A stretch of 64,000 bases of DNA, from positions 56,344 through 120,343 of the forward strand of contig NZ_JAAFYZ010000006.1 of assembly GCF_018274385.1 (NCBI RefSeq), given 5' to 3'. A program made the position numbers and the translations under genes. Of this stretch, positions 8,782 to 16,595 are shown piece by piece. Each line of letters begins with the position of its first letter. Within the stretch, counting starts at the first letter, position 1. Below the pieces are notes generated by a model that saw only the letters and a list, made by a program, of their open reading frames with translations, was not told where the DNA came from and ran no database searches. This DNA is from Catenulispora pinistramenti (GTDB taxonomy: Bacteria; Actinomycetota; Actinomycetes; Streptomycetales; Catenulisporaceae).

Positions 8782-9720
8782 CTAGGCCAGCCCGCGCTTG
8801 GCCACGGCCGGCTCCCGCAGCCCCTGGATCGCCGCCACCATGTCCAGCACCTGCCGGGTCTCGGCGACCTCGTGCACCCGGTAGACCCGGGCGCCGAGCC
8901 ACGCCGACACCGCGGTGGTGGCCAGCGTGCCGACCAGGCGCTCCTTCACCGGGCGGTCCAGGGTCTCGCCCACAAAGTCCTTATTCGACAGCGACACCAG
9001 GACCGGCCAGCCGGTCGCGGCCATCTCCGCCAGCCGGCGGGTGGCCTCCAGCGAGTGGCGGGTGTTTTTGCCGAAGTCGTGGCCGGGGTCGATCAGGATG
9101 CGGTCGCGGGGGACCCCGAGCGCCGCCGCGCGCTCGGCCTCGCCGTGGACCGTGCGCTCCAGGATGTCCGCCATCACGTCCGGGTAGGTGATGCGGTGCG
9201 GGCGGGTGCGCGGTTCGACGCCGCCGGCGTGCGTGCAGACCAGCGCCACCGCGTGCCGGGCCGCGACCTGGGCCAGGCCCGGGTCCCAGCCGCCCCAGGC
9301 GTCGTTCAGCACGTCCGCGCCTTCGGCGCACACCGCGTCCCCGACCTCGGCACGCCAGGTGTCCACGGAGATCACCGCTTCGGGGAACAGCTTGCGGACC
9401 TCGGCCACGAACGGCACCACCCGGCGCATCTCCTCGGCGGCGTCCACGACGTCGCCGGGGCCGGCCTTCACCCCGCCGATGTCCACCAGGTCCGCGCCTT
9501 CGCTCAAGGCCTTCTCCACGCGGTCCAGCGCGGCGGCGTCCCCGAAGGTGGCTCCCTTGTCGTAGAAGGAGTCCGGGGTGCGGTTCACGATCGCCATCAC
9601 GAGCCGCTGGTCGGGGGCGTACTCGTACGGTCCCAGGCGCAGCGTGCCCTGCGTGAGGCCCGGCCGGTCCGGGCCGCTGTCGGTGCGGCCGCCCGGGGCG
9701 CCGTCCGCGTTCGATGACAT
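8782..9720 (-). CDS. folP2: FolP2-type dihydropteroate synthase homologue
   Basis: A 312-residue TIM-barrel protein of the dihydropteroate synthase family. It keeps MAIVNRTPDSF, SVDTWRAEVG and LNDAWGG, but the loop that normally reads GGESTRPG is GGVKAGPG, and the usual SRKxF segment is SNKDF. These substitutions match the actinobacterial FolP2 group, whose M. tuberculosis member (Rv1207), as I recall, lacks dihydropteroate synthase activity. It should therefore not be taken as the folate enzyme or sulfonamide target without a test. The N-terminal 25 residues are a disordered tail. The context matches Rv1205-Rv1209. Possible role: binding a pterin or another metabolite; unknown. Confidence 0.85.
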   Translation of the reverse strand: MSSNADGAPGGRTDSGPDRPGLTQGTLRLGPYEYAPDQRLVMAIVNRTPDSFYDKGATFGDAAALDRVEKALSEGADLVDIGGVKAGPGDVVDAAEEMRRVVPFVAEVRKLFPEAVISVDTWRAEVGDAVCAEGADVLNDAWGGWDPGLAQVAARHAVALVCTHAGGVEPRTRPHRITYPDVMADILERTVHGEAERAAALGVPRDRILIDPGHDFGKNTRHSLEATRRLAEMAATGWPVLVSLSNKDFVGETLDRPVKERLVGTLATTAVSAWLGARVYRVHEVAETRQVLDMVAAIQGLREPAVAKRGLA

Positions 9721-9772
9721 GGAGATCAGCCTAACGGCGACGGCGCGGCGCCGGTCATGGCACGATGTGCGC

Positions 9773-10294
9773 GTGCTGTACTTTCAGTTTCTCGTCGTCG
9801 CGGCGGTGTTCGGTGCGATCGCGTGGGTGGCCGCCGGTCGCGGCGGGGGTCTGGACGACCCGCGCCAGGACCGGCCGGAGCCCGCGCTGGCCGACGACCG
9901 GCAACTGGGCAAGGACGACATCGACGGCGCCCGCTTCGCGGTCGGGTTCCGCGGCTACCGCATGGACCAGGTGGACCGGATGCTGGACCGGCTGGCCGCC
10001 GAGATCGACCACCGGGACCGGACGATCGCCGAACTGACCCGCCCGGTGGGCGACCGGTTCGGCGAGGGTGCTGTGGCGTACGAGCCGGTGGCGCGGGACG
10101 CGGTGCCCGGCCTTCCGGGCTCCGAGGCGGCCGGTGGCACGGCCACCGCGACCGCCGTGGTGCAGCCCGGCTTCGGTCCCGGTGTGGGCCTGACGCCCGG
10201 GGCGGCCGAGCCGGCGTTCCCGGCCGATCAGAATGCTGCGGAGGACGACAATCCGCTGTCTTCCTGGTACCGGCGCCCCGAGAACGACCAGTAG
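9773..10294 (+). CDS. DivIVA-domain membrane protein
   Basis: A 173-residue protein with one N-terminal transmembrane helix (LYFQFLVVAAVFGAIAWVAAG), then the DivIVA-domain signature ARFAVGFRGYRMDQVDRMLDRL at about residues 46-67, and a long disordered tail rich in Ala, Gly and Pro. The DivIVA domain is a short coiled-coil motif found in polar-growth and division proteins of actinobacteria, but this protein lacks the long coiled coil of true DivIVA/Wag31. The position after folP2 corresponds to Rv1209. The start is a GTG at 9773; another GTG at 9767 is possible. Divergent from folP2 with 52 nt between them. Confidence 0.8.
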   Translation: MLYFQFLVVAAVFGAIAWVAAGRGGGLDDPRQDRPEPALADDRQLGKDDIDGARFAVGFRGYRMDQVDRMLDRLAAEIDHRDRTIAELTRPVGDRFGEGAVAYEPVARDAVPGLPGSEAAGGTATATAVVQPGFGPGVGLTPGAAEPAFPADQNAAEDDNPLSSWYRRPENDQ

Positions 10295-10343
10295 TCCCTT
10301 CTGCTTCTTTGTCTGTTCTCGGCTCCGTGAGCTCAGCAAAACG

Positions 10344-10366
10344 GCCGGCCTCATTGTGAGGCCGGC
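10344..10366. terminator. Terminator after the DivIVA-domain gene
   Basis: A perfect 10-bp stem GCCGGCCTCA/TGAGGCCGGC with a TTG loop, followed by TGTCTGTTTG. It lies between convergent genes and probably serves both. Confidence 0.75.
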
Positions 10367-10472
10367 TGTCTGTTTGTCATTTCGGATGACCGTCATTTCG
10401 GATCGCGGTCATTCGGGACGCCGATGCTTTCCGCCGGGGTCGGTGTCCGGTGCGGGAGTGTCCAGCGCGGGG

Positions 10473-11258
10473 TCAGTGCCCGGTGAAGGTCGGCTTCTCC
10501 TTCGCCAGGAAGGACCGCACCGCGTTGCGGTGGTCCTCGGTGGCCGCGGCCGCGTCCTGCAACTCGGCCTCCAGATCCAGGGTCTGGTCCAGGGAGTGCG
10601 CCAGGCCGAAGCCGACCGCCTTCTTGATCGCCGCGTAGGCCGCGGTCGGCCCGGTGGCCATCCGCGCCGCCAACTCGCCCACCGCCGCGTCCAACTCGTC
10701 GGCCGGCACCACACGGTGCACCAGGCCCAGCGCCGCGGCCTGCTCGATCCCGATGGTCTCCGGCAGCATCAGCAGCTCGATCGCCTTGGCCGGCCCGACC
10801 AGCCGCGGCAGGGTCCAGGAGGCACCGGAGTCGGCGGTCAGCCCGATGTTGGCGAAGGCCAGGTTGAAGGCCGCCTTGTCGGAGGCGATCCGCAGGTCCG
10901 CGGCGAACGCCAGGGCCGCCCCGGCCCCGGCCGCCACGCCGTTCACCGCGGCGATCACCGGCTTGGGCGCCGAGGTCAGGGCCCGCAGCAAGGGGTTGTA
11001 GTGCTCCTGCACGGTGTTCGCCAGGCCGCGGCCGGCCTCCAGGGCCGCCGCGTGCTCCTTCAGATCCTGCCCGACGCAGAAGGCGCGCCCGGTGCCGCGC
11101 ACCACGATCACGCGAACGGAGTCGTCCTCGGCCGCCGAGATCGCCGCGTCCCGCAGAGCCGCCTTGGTCGCACTGTCGAGCGAGTTCATGGCGTCCGGGC
11201 GATTCAGGGTGATGGTGCCGACACCCTCGGTGACGTCGTAGACAACGTTGTCGGACAT
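10473..11258 (-). CDS. Enoyl-CoA hydratase/isomerase (PaaG-like)
   Basis: A 261-residue crotonase-fold enzyme. The CoA-binding and oxyanion motifs are present (GRAFCVGQDL, then AAVNGVAAGAGAALAFAADL). The active-site segment reads NIGLTADSGASWTLPRLVG, with Asp in the position and context seen in PaaG-type isomerases rather than the paired glutamates of hydratases, so an isomerase role on a ring or enoyl-CoA substrate is likely. The start is ATG 11258 (MSDNVVYD); GGAGAG lies about 12 nt upstream. The longer frame to 11396 has no supporting signal. Monocistronic in appearance. Confidence 0.85.
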   Translation of the reverse strand: MSDNVVYDVTEGVGTITLNRPDAMNSLDSATKAALRDAAISAAEDDSVRVIVVRGTGRAFCVGQDLKEHAAALEAGRGLANTVQEHYNPLLRALTSAPKPVIAAVNGVAAGAGAALAFAADLRIASDKAAFNLAFANIGLTADSGASWTLPRLVGPAKAIELLMLPETIGIEQAAALGLVHRVVPADELDAAVGELAARMATGPTAAYAAIKKAVGFGLAHSLDQTLDLEAELQDAAAATEDHRNAVRSFLAKEKPTFTGH

Positions 11259-11446
11259 AGGGGGTCCCACTCTCCGCCTTATCGGCTTCCAGGCATGTAC
11301 CAGTGTTGGTCGCGTCCGGTAGAACTGTTTGCAGACTCTGACGAAGCTACTCAGTCGGGCCTCCCGCGGCGACACCGGAACCCATTCCGGCTGCATGCGG
11401 GATAATGGATTGGTTGAGTAGCTGGCTCCTAGGAAGGGGAACGAGC

Positions 11447-11614
11447 ATGGCGGCGATGAAGCCGCGGACGGGTGACGGCCCGCTTGAGGTGACCAAAGAG
11501 GGACGGGGCATCGTGATGCGGGTTCCGCTGGAAGGCGGCGGTCGGCTCGTGGTCGAGCTGTCGGCGGAGGAGGCCGCCGCGCTCGGTGAGGCGATCAAGG
11601 GCGTCGTCGGTTAG
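11447..11614 (+). CDS. DUF3117 small conserved protein
   Basis: A 55-residue protein (MAAMKPRTGDG and so on, ending AIKGVVG) that matches the actinobacterial DUF3117 family along its full length; the M. tuberculosis homologue Rv1211 lies in the same neighbourhood. The sequence predicts a short beta-sheet followed by a helix (LSAEEAAALGEAIK). No function is established. AGGAAGGGG precedes the ATG by 6 nt. A GATAAT element at 11401-11406 is a good -10 candidate about 41 nt upstream of the start. Confidence 0.9.
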   Translation: MAAMKPRTGDGPLEVTKEGRGIVMRVPLEGGGRLVVELSAEEAAALGEAIKGVVG

Positions 11615-11762
11615 TCCGGCGCCGTCCGCATCGTCACCCCATCCGTCCCACCAGTGACGTCAGGCCCCCGAATGGCCCGGGGTTTGGCGTCCCCAAGCAC
11701 GTGTTCCTTCTCACTTCCGCCCCCGCCGTTGGGGCGGTGCTGCCGGCGGTTCCCGGCGCTTC

Positions 11763-12338
11763 CTAGGGGCGCTTGACCGCGCAGAGCAGCCCGTCCCCGG
11801 TGGGCAGCAGCGCCGGGAGCAGCCGGGTGTCCTCGGCGACCTGGCGGTGCAGATACCGCAGCGCCGATGTGCGCGCGTCCCGGATCGACGGGTCGACCAC
11901 CCGGTCCTGTCCGAGCGCCCCGTCGAAGGCCACCAGCCCGCCGGGCCGCAGCAACCGCAGCGTCTCCTCGTAGCCGGCCAGGTGGTCCGCGCCCGGGCCG
12001 CCGCAGAAGACCATGTCGTAGCCGCCGTCGGCGAGCCGCGGCAGCACCGAGCCGGCGGCCCCGCCGATCACCCGGGTGCGGCTGGCCGCGAAGCCGGCGT
12101 CGGCGAACGCCCGGCGGGCCGCCTGCGAGCCCTGGGTGTCCTCGTCCACGGTCGTCAGCACCCCGGCCGGGTGCATTCCGCGCAGCAGGTATATCCCCGA
12201 CACGCCCGCGCCGGTGCCGACGTCCACCACCGCCCGGGCGCCGAGCGTGGCCGCCAGCAGTCGCAGGGCCGCGCCGGTTCCGGGCTCGACCGGGGCGATG
12301 CCCAGCCGCCGGGCCTCGCGGCGTGCGGAGACCAGCAC
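11763..12338 (-). CDS. O-methyltransferase (SAM-dependent), start uncertain
   Basis: A class I methyltransferase of the O-methyltransferase type, homologous in position to Rv1220c upstream of sigE. The SAM-binding glycine loop is VVDVGTGAGVSG, followed by LTTVDED and YDMVFCGG. The first conventional start is GTG 12338, but the frame stays open for 60 more nt and encodes [18 protein letters not shown], which looks like the family's normal N-terminus. The only start-like codons there are an ATC at 12398, 5 nt after a GGAGG, and a CTG at 12374. The true protein is therefore probably about 211 residues. Substrate unknown. Confidence 0.8.
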   Translation of the reverse strand: MLVSARREARRLGIAPVEPGTGAALRLLAATLGARAVVDVGTGAGVSGIYLLRGMHPAGVLTTVDEDTQGSQAARRAFADAGFAASRTRVIGGAAGSVLPRLADGGYDMVFCGGPGADHLAGYEETLRLLRPGGLVAFDGALGQDRVVDPSIRDARTSALRYLHRQVAEDTRLLPALLPTGDGLLCAVKRP

Positions 12339-12398
12339 GTCGTCCTCGGCGACGTACCCCTCCGCATACGCCAGGCTGGCGTGCCGGTGACTGGGGAT

Positions 12399-12786
12399 GA
12401 CGGCCTCCGAGGGTCGCGGGTCCCGGCGCCGCGCTCGGCCGGGATCTGGTCGGTTGGTTGCTAGTGGGCATCAAGAGCGTAGCCACCTGTCCGCGCGCAT
12501 ACCACGTCGGACTAACTGGCAGACAGCGGGCGGACGCCCGCGGCGGGCCCCGCCCGGGTGCGACGGGGTCGGGATCGGTTCGTCTGATCGCTGTAAGCGG
12601 ACACTTCAAGGGAACCGGCCCCCCGGGAACTTCACGCTGGTGACCGGCCGTTCTGTCCTCGACAGTGGCTCACGGTTTGGAGGGCCGGGAGATCTTAGAC
12701 CGATCTCAGGTTCCTTTCAGCCTTTAGCAGCGAGGCAGGCGTCTATGGTGATGAGTGCGGTACTGGAAATAGGAGGTGGGGCAGTC
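12399..12786. other. Intergenic region between the methyltransferase and sigE
   Basis: 388 bases between divergent genes. It holds the leader of the O-methyltransferase (GGAGG at 12404-12408 on the minus strand), a candidate ECF promoter at 12626-12652, a dyad GAGATC-N7-GATCTC around 12690-12708, and possible alternative sigE starts (ATG 12745 and 12751). No convincing small gene is seen. Confidence 0.5.
12626..12652 (+). promoter_or_regulatory. Candidate ECF-sigma promoter of sigE
   Basis: GGAACT at 12626-12631 and CGTT at 12649-12652 are separated by 17 nt, the pattern of SigE-type -35 and -10 elements. Autoregulation of sigE from such a promoter is known in mycobacteria. A second GGAAC lies at 12611-12615. 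Confidence 0.45.
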
Positions 12787-13554
12787 GTGGCTGACGCCAA
12801 CAGCGCCCGCAATCCTGGAGCCGTCCCGGTCAACACCATTGGACCGCGGATAGATCTCGGGGAACTTCGTCGTCGGCGTGCGGCCCGAAAGGCCGCCCTG
12901 GAAAAGAACCGCCGCGGGGGCGAGACCATCCCCGATACCGCGATGCCGGCCGAGGCCGTGCCCGCCGCTGGGCAGACCCAGCCGCTGGACGCCGCGGCCG
13001 TCGGGTGGGAACCGCCGAGTTGGGACGACATCGTCCGGACCCACTCGCAGCGGGTGTACCGGCTGGCTTACCGCCTGACCGGCAACCAGCACGACGCCGA
13101 GGACCTGACCCAGGAAGTCTTCATCCGGGTCTTCCGCTCGCTGTCCAGCTACCAGCCGGGCACCTTCGAGGGCTGGCTGCACCGCATCACCACGAACCTG
13201 TTCCTGGACATGGTCCGGCGCCGGGCCCGCATCCGCTTCGACTCCCTGGGCGAGGACGCCGACGACCGGCTGCCCGGACGCGAGCCGTCGCCGGAGCGGA
13301 TCTTCGTCGACTCGCACATGGACGCCGACATCGAGGCGGCGCTCGCCTCGCTGGCCCCGGAGTTCCGGGCCGCGGTCGTGCTGTGCGACATCGAGGGCCT
13401 GTCCTATGAGGAGATCGCGACCACTCTGGACGTGAAGCTGGGCACCGTGCGCTCGCGGATCCACCGCGGCCGCTCCCAGCTGCGCGCCGCCCTGGAGCAC
13501 CGGGCCCCCGGCGGCTCCGCTTCGGCGGCCGGCGCGAAGGAGGGCCGCCGGTGA
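12787..13554 (+). CDS. sigE: ECF RNA polymerase sigma factor SigE
   Basis: A 255-residue group 4 sigma factor. Region 2 spans about residues 88-155 ([25 protein letters not shown]), with promoter-melting residues after it; region 4 contains the helix-turn-helix [26 protein letters not shown] long basic N-terminal extension ([16 protein letters not shown]) precedes region 2, as in mycobacterial SigE. The GTG at 12787 follows AGGAGGTGGGG; ATGs at 12745 and 12751 are possible alternative starts. rseA overlaps its stop by 4 nt. Expected role: envelope and surface stress response, held inactive by RseA. Confidence 0.92.
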   Translation: MADANSARNPGAVPVNTIGPRIDLGELRRRRAARKAALEKNRRGGETIPDTAMPAEAVPAAGQTQPLDAAAVGWEPPSWDDIVRTHSQRVYRLAYRLTGNQHDAEDLTQEVFIRVFRSLSSYQPGTFEGWLHRITTNLFLDMVRRRARIRFDSLGEDADDRLPGREPSPERIFVDSHMDADIEAALASLAPEFRAAVVLCDIEGLSYEEIATTLDVKLGTVRSRIHRGRSQLRAALEHRAPGGSASAAGAKEGRR

Positions 13555-14090
13555 CCAGGCACCTCGGAGACCGCCTGACCGCGCTGATCGACGGCGAACT
13601 CGACCACGGCACCCGCGAGCGCATGCTCGGGCACCTGGCGCAGTGTGCGGAGTGCCGTCAAGAGGCCGAGACCGAGCGGCAGCTCAAGTCGCGGCTCAGT
13701 GCGATGGCGGCGCCCCAGGTGCCGGTGGAGCTGATGCTTGGATTGCTGAGCCTGGACACCAACCGCGGCACCGGGGCCGGCGCTTCCGCCGGCCAGCCCG
13801 GGGCCGGCGGTGGTCCGGCCGGCGGCGGCCCGGGCAGCGCCCCGGGGCCGTTCTCGTTCCAGACCGTGCCGATCCGCCCGCCGGCGGCTCCGGCGGCCGG
13901 CCGCCCCACGGCCAGCCGCTCCCCGGTACGGCCGCAGCGGCTGCGGGTGGCGGCGATCGGCGCGGTATCGCTGGCCGCCCTGGGGACCGGGGCCTGGCTG
14001 GTCGGCGACTTCAGCGCCAGTGCCAGTCCCTCGCACTCGCCGGCCCAGCCGGCGCCGGCGCAGATCGTCACTTACGCGCCGGGGCACTGA
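13551..14090 (+). CDS. rseA: Anti-sigma factor RseA (zinc-containing, membrane-anchored)
   Basis: A 179-residue protein whose N-terminus holds the zinc anti-sigma motif HxxxCxxC (H28, C32, C35), which clamps ECF sigma factors. A Pro/Gly/Ala-rich linker leads to one transmembrane helix near residues 134-154 and a short outer tail. The GTG start overlaps the sigE stop (GTGA), giving translational coupling and fixed stoichiometry. Release of SigE would require proteolysis or loss of zinc; no htrA-type protease lies next door, unlike M. tuberculosis. Confidence 0.9.
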   Translation: MTRHLGDRLTALIDGELDHGTRERMLGHLAQCAECRQEAETERQLKSRLSAMAAPQVPVELMLGLLSLDTNRGTGAGASAGQPGAGGGPAGGGPGSAPGPFSFQTVPIRPPAAPAAGRPTASRSPVRPQRLRVAAIGAVSLAALGTGAWLVGDFSASASPSHSPAQPAPAQIVTYAPGH

Positions 14091-14135
14091 GGGTTCCGGA
14101 GGATTTCGGCGGGAGTGCGCAGACTCGCTCTTGAC

Positions 14136-14164
14136 GTCAAGGCTCGGCATTGCCGAGCCTTGAC
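14136..14164 (+). terminator. Terminator hairpin after rseA
   Basis: A perfect 14-bp inverted repeat (GTCAAGGCTCGGCA/TGCCGAGCCTTGAC) separated by one base, without a U-tract. It separates sigE-rseA from tatB. Confidence 0.7.
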
Positions 14165-14284
14165 TGCGTAAGGTTCGACGAATATCCGCCCGCCGTGGGG
14201 CCGGCATCCGGCGGACGGGAGTTACGCTAGCGCGTAGCGCCGGAAAGCCGCCGGCCGCGCCCGCCAGAGCAGGAGCCTTCCACC

Positions 14285-14716
14285 GTGCCGTTTCTCGACA
14301 TCAGCCCGCTGGAGCTGATCGCGCTGCTGGCCCTGGCCGTCATGCTGTTCGGCCCGGACAAGCTGCCCAGCGCGGTGCAGGGCTTGGCGCGCACCCTGCG
14401 GCAGTTCCGCGAGTTCACCCGGAACGCCCAGAACGACCTGAAGAAGGAACTGGGTCCGGAGTTCCAGGACCTGGAGCTGACCGACCTGCACCCGAAGAAC
14501 TTCGTGCGCAAGCACGTGCTCGGACCCGAAGACGGCGACTTCCGCGAGATCAGGGACATCACCGACTCGCTCAACGGCGAGATACGCAGCGCGGCCGAGG
14601 GAGCCAGAAGGCCCCTGGCCGCCGACGACGCGACCCCGGACGATGCCCTCTACCGGGCCCCCGCCCCGCGCCTGGCCGCGGGCGAGCGCCCGCCGTTTGA
14701 CGCGGATGCGACGTGA
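14285..14716 (+). CDS. tatB: Twin-arginine translocase subunit TatB
   Basis: A 143-residue protein with the TatA/B family architecture: a short N-terminal membrane helix (LELIALLALAVMLFGPDKLP), the conserved hinge FGPDKLP, an amphipathic helix (AVQGLARTLRQFREFTRNAQNDL) and a long acidic, disordered C-terminus. The length and position after sigE-rseA identify it as TatB, the component that receives folded Tat substrates from TatC. At least one Tat-type substrate is encoded in this window (the sugar-binding protein at 36058). GTG start with GGAG upstream. Confidence 0.9.
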   Translation: MPFLDISPLELIALLALAVMLFGPDKLPSAVQGLARTLRQFREFTRNAQNDLKKELGPEFQDLELTDLHPKNFVRKHVLGPEDGDFREIRDITDSLNGEIRSAAEGARRPLAADDATPDDALYRAPAPRLAAGERPPFDADAT

Positions 14717-14722
14717 GGTTCC

Positions 14723-15502
14723 ATGAGCAGCACCATCTCCACCGAAGACTTCCCTGATCCGACCGCCGACATCGGCCCGGCGGGGGGCGCCGTCGCGGGC
14801 GATGCCGTCCAGCGCGGTTTCGTCCAGCGCGGTTCCGGCCAAGACGACGACTTCGTTCCGGGCCCGCCGGTGGCCTCCGTCTCCGCCGCCGCCCTGGCCG
14901 CCTCCGAGCCCGACGCCTGGGACGGCCAGCGCACCGCGATCCCTTGGTACGGCTTGGACGAGGCCTGGGGCGGCGACCGCTGGCTGGGCTCGATCATGCA
15001 CGGCCCGGACGGCGTCGCCGAATACGGCACGCTGGGCCACGGCGACCACCCGGCCCGCCGCCCCGACGACCTGTCCCCCCGGCGCTTCTGCGGCGTGGTG
15101 ACGATGGCCCGCCTGGGGCGTCGCTCCGGCGGCGGCGCGACCGTCCTGGAACCGACCACGCTGTCCACCCTGGCCGCCGTGGCCGGCCTCGGGCTGCTGT
15201 CCGACGCCTGGCCCTGGGCTGTGGACAAGGCGCTGCGCGGCGACTGGCTGCACCAGCAGACCGAGCTGGCCTACGAGGTCGCGGAGAACCTGGACGACGC
15301 CCCCTGGCGCGCGGTCCAGCTCCCGGTCGACGGCAAGCCCACCCGCTTCCGCTACCGCGAGTCCGAGTACGGCTGGGTCCTGGCCGCGGAACTGCGCGAG
15401 TGCTGGCTCGGCGCCTACGGCCGCGGCGTGACGGCCTACGGCCTGGGCTTCGAGCAGGTCACGCTGGACGCCTGGGACGGCTACGAGGCGCTGCCGCGCT
15501 GA
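14723..15502 (+). CDS. Hypothetical protein in the tatB region
   Basis: A 259-residue protein I do not recognise. The first 60 residues are acidic, Gly/Ala-rich and probably disordered. The rest looks folded, with many Trp and Tyr residues (IPWYGLDEAWGGDRW, DAWPWAVDKALRGDWLHQQ, ESEYGWVLAAELRECWLGAYGRG). There is no signal peptide and no clear membrane helix except a weakly hydrophobic TLSTLAAVAGLGLLS. It starts 6 nt after tatB with GAGG before its ATG, so it is probably in the same transcript. Codon use matches its neighbours. Confidence 0.75.
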   Translation: MSSTISTEDFPDPTADIGPAGGAVAGDAVQRGFVQRGSGQDDDFVPGPPVASVSAAALAASEPDAWDGQRTAIPWYGLDEAWGGDRWLGSIMHGPDGVAEYGTLGHGDHPARRPDDLSPRRFCGVVTMARLGRRSGGGATVLEPTTLSTLAAVAGLGLLSDAWPWAVDKALRGDWLHQQTELAYEVAENLDDAPWRAVQLPVDGKPTRFRYRESEYGWVLAAELRECWLGAYGRGVTAYGLGFEQVTLDAWDGYEALPR

Positions 15503-15615
15503 CGGCGGCGGCGCCGGCCGCCCGGCGCCCCGACCACGAACACCTTCTGGGGGCCCGCGCGCCCGCAAGTCTTCGCGTCCGCGCCCCGGCGGGGACGACC
15601 ACCCGAGGGGCAGAC

Positions 15616-16593
15616 GTGACGATCCTTCCCATGCTCCTGGCCGCCACCGGCATCGGCATCGGCCACGCGATCCTCCCGGACCACTGGATGCCGCTGGCGG
15701 TGCTGGCGCGCACGCGGCGCTATCCGCTGCGCCGCGTGGCCCGGCTGGCGCTGGCCGCCGCGGTGACGCACGTGGTGGTGTCGGTGCTGTTCGGGGTGGC
15801 GCTGGCCGCGGTGGGGCTGCGGTTCCGGGAGGCGGTGGCTCGGCATACGGGGGTGGTGGTCGGCGGGGTTTTGGTGGCTACCGGGGTGGTGTTGGTGGTG
15901 ATGGAGGTTTTGGGGGTCGGGCTTCGGCATTCGCATGCTGATCACGATCACGATCACGATCACGATCACGAATGCGAACGCGACCTTGACCGCGAACACG
16001 ACCACGACCACGGACCTGCCTGCGATGGCGCTAAGCCGACCGCGACCGCGAAAGCACATCTGCCCGCGCAAGCTGCCCGCGGCTTGAGTAGCAGCATCGC
16101 GGTTCTGGAACACCGAACCGCCTCGGCAGAATCCGAATCGCTGACCTTGCCCGGCGCGGCGAGTGATTGCGCGCGCGAACCGCAGCGCCACCGCATCCGG
16201 CTGATGCTGCCGGGGGTAGCTGCTAGACGCGTGCCCGGGCCGCAGCGCCGCCGAGCCTGGCCGATGTTGCCTGGCGCAGCTGCCAGGTCCGAGCCCGAGG
16301 TGCACCGCCGCCGCAACCTGCTGACCGCGCTGGCCCCCTTCGGCGCCGCGGCCAGCCCTGACCTGACCATCCTCCCGCTCTTCCTCGCCGCGGGCGCTGT
16401 CGGTGCCGGCCCGGCGCTCGGCGTCCTGATCGCCTTCGCTCTGGCCACCGTCGCCGTCATGGTCGGCCTGACCCTGGCCGCCGCCAAGGGTGCCAGCCTC
16501 CTGACCGCACCGTGGATCGAGCGGCGTGCCAACGCGCTGACCGCCGTCACCCTGCTGGTCATCGGTGTGTTGGTGGTGACCGGCGTTCTCTAG
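15616..16593 (+). CDS. NiCoT/RcnA-like nickel-cobalt transporter with His-rich loop
   Basis: A 325-residue integral membrane protein. The first helix carries GHAILPDHW, matching the HX4DH signature of nickel/cobalt transporters. About three helices lie N-terminal and three C-terminal of a cytosolic loop of some 130 residues. That loop has a His/Asp run from about residue 109 encoded by five tandem GATCAC hexamers at 15940-15969, then three imperfect 20-residue repeats each with an LPGxAA core (about residues 175-235). His-rich loops commonly bind or sense the metal. The start is GTG 15616 behind GAGGGG. It ends 2 nt before the convergent ThiF-like gene. Export or import direction cannot be decided. 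Confidence 0.75.
   Translation: MTILPMLLAATGIGIGHAILPDHWMPLAVLARTRRYPLRRVARLALAAAVTHVVVSVLFGVALAAVGLRFREAVARHTGVVVGGVLVATGVVLVVMEVLGVGLRHSHADHDHDHDHDHECERDLDREHDHDHGPACDGAKPTATAKAHLPAQAARGLSSSIAVLEHRTASAESESLTLPGAASDCAREPQRHRIRLMLPGVAARRVPGPQRRRAWPMLPGAAARSEPEVHRRRNLLTALAPFGAAASPDLTILPLFLAAGAVGAGPALGVLIAFALATVAVMVGLTLAAAKGASLLTAPWIERRANALTAVTLLVIGVLVVTGVL
15940..15969 (+). repeat. GATCAC hexanucleotide repeat, five copies
   Basis: Five perfect tandem copies of GATCAC encode the alternating Asp-His run of the transporter's metal-binding loop. A change in copy number would keep the reading frame. Confidence 0.9.
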
Positions 16594-16595
16594 CG

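Noticed and set aside
15940..15969. GATCAC repeats as a CRISPR-like array
   Set aside because: Simple hexamer repeat inside a coding sequence, no spacers, no cas genes in the window.
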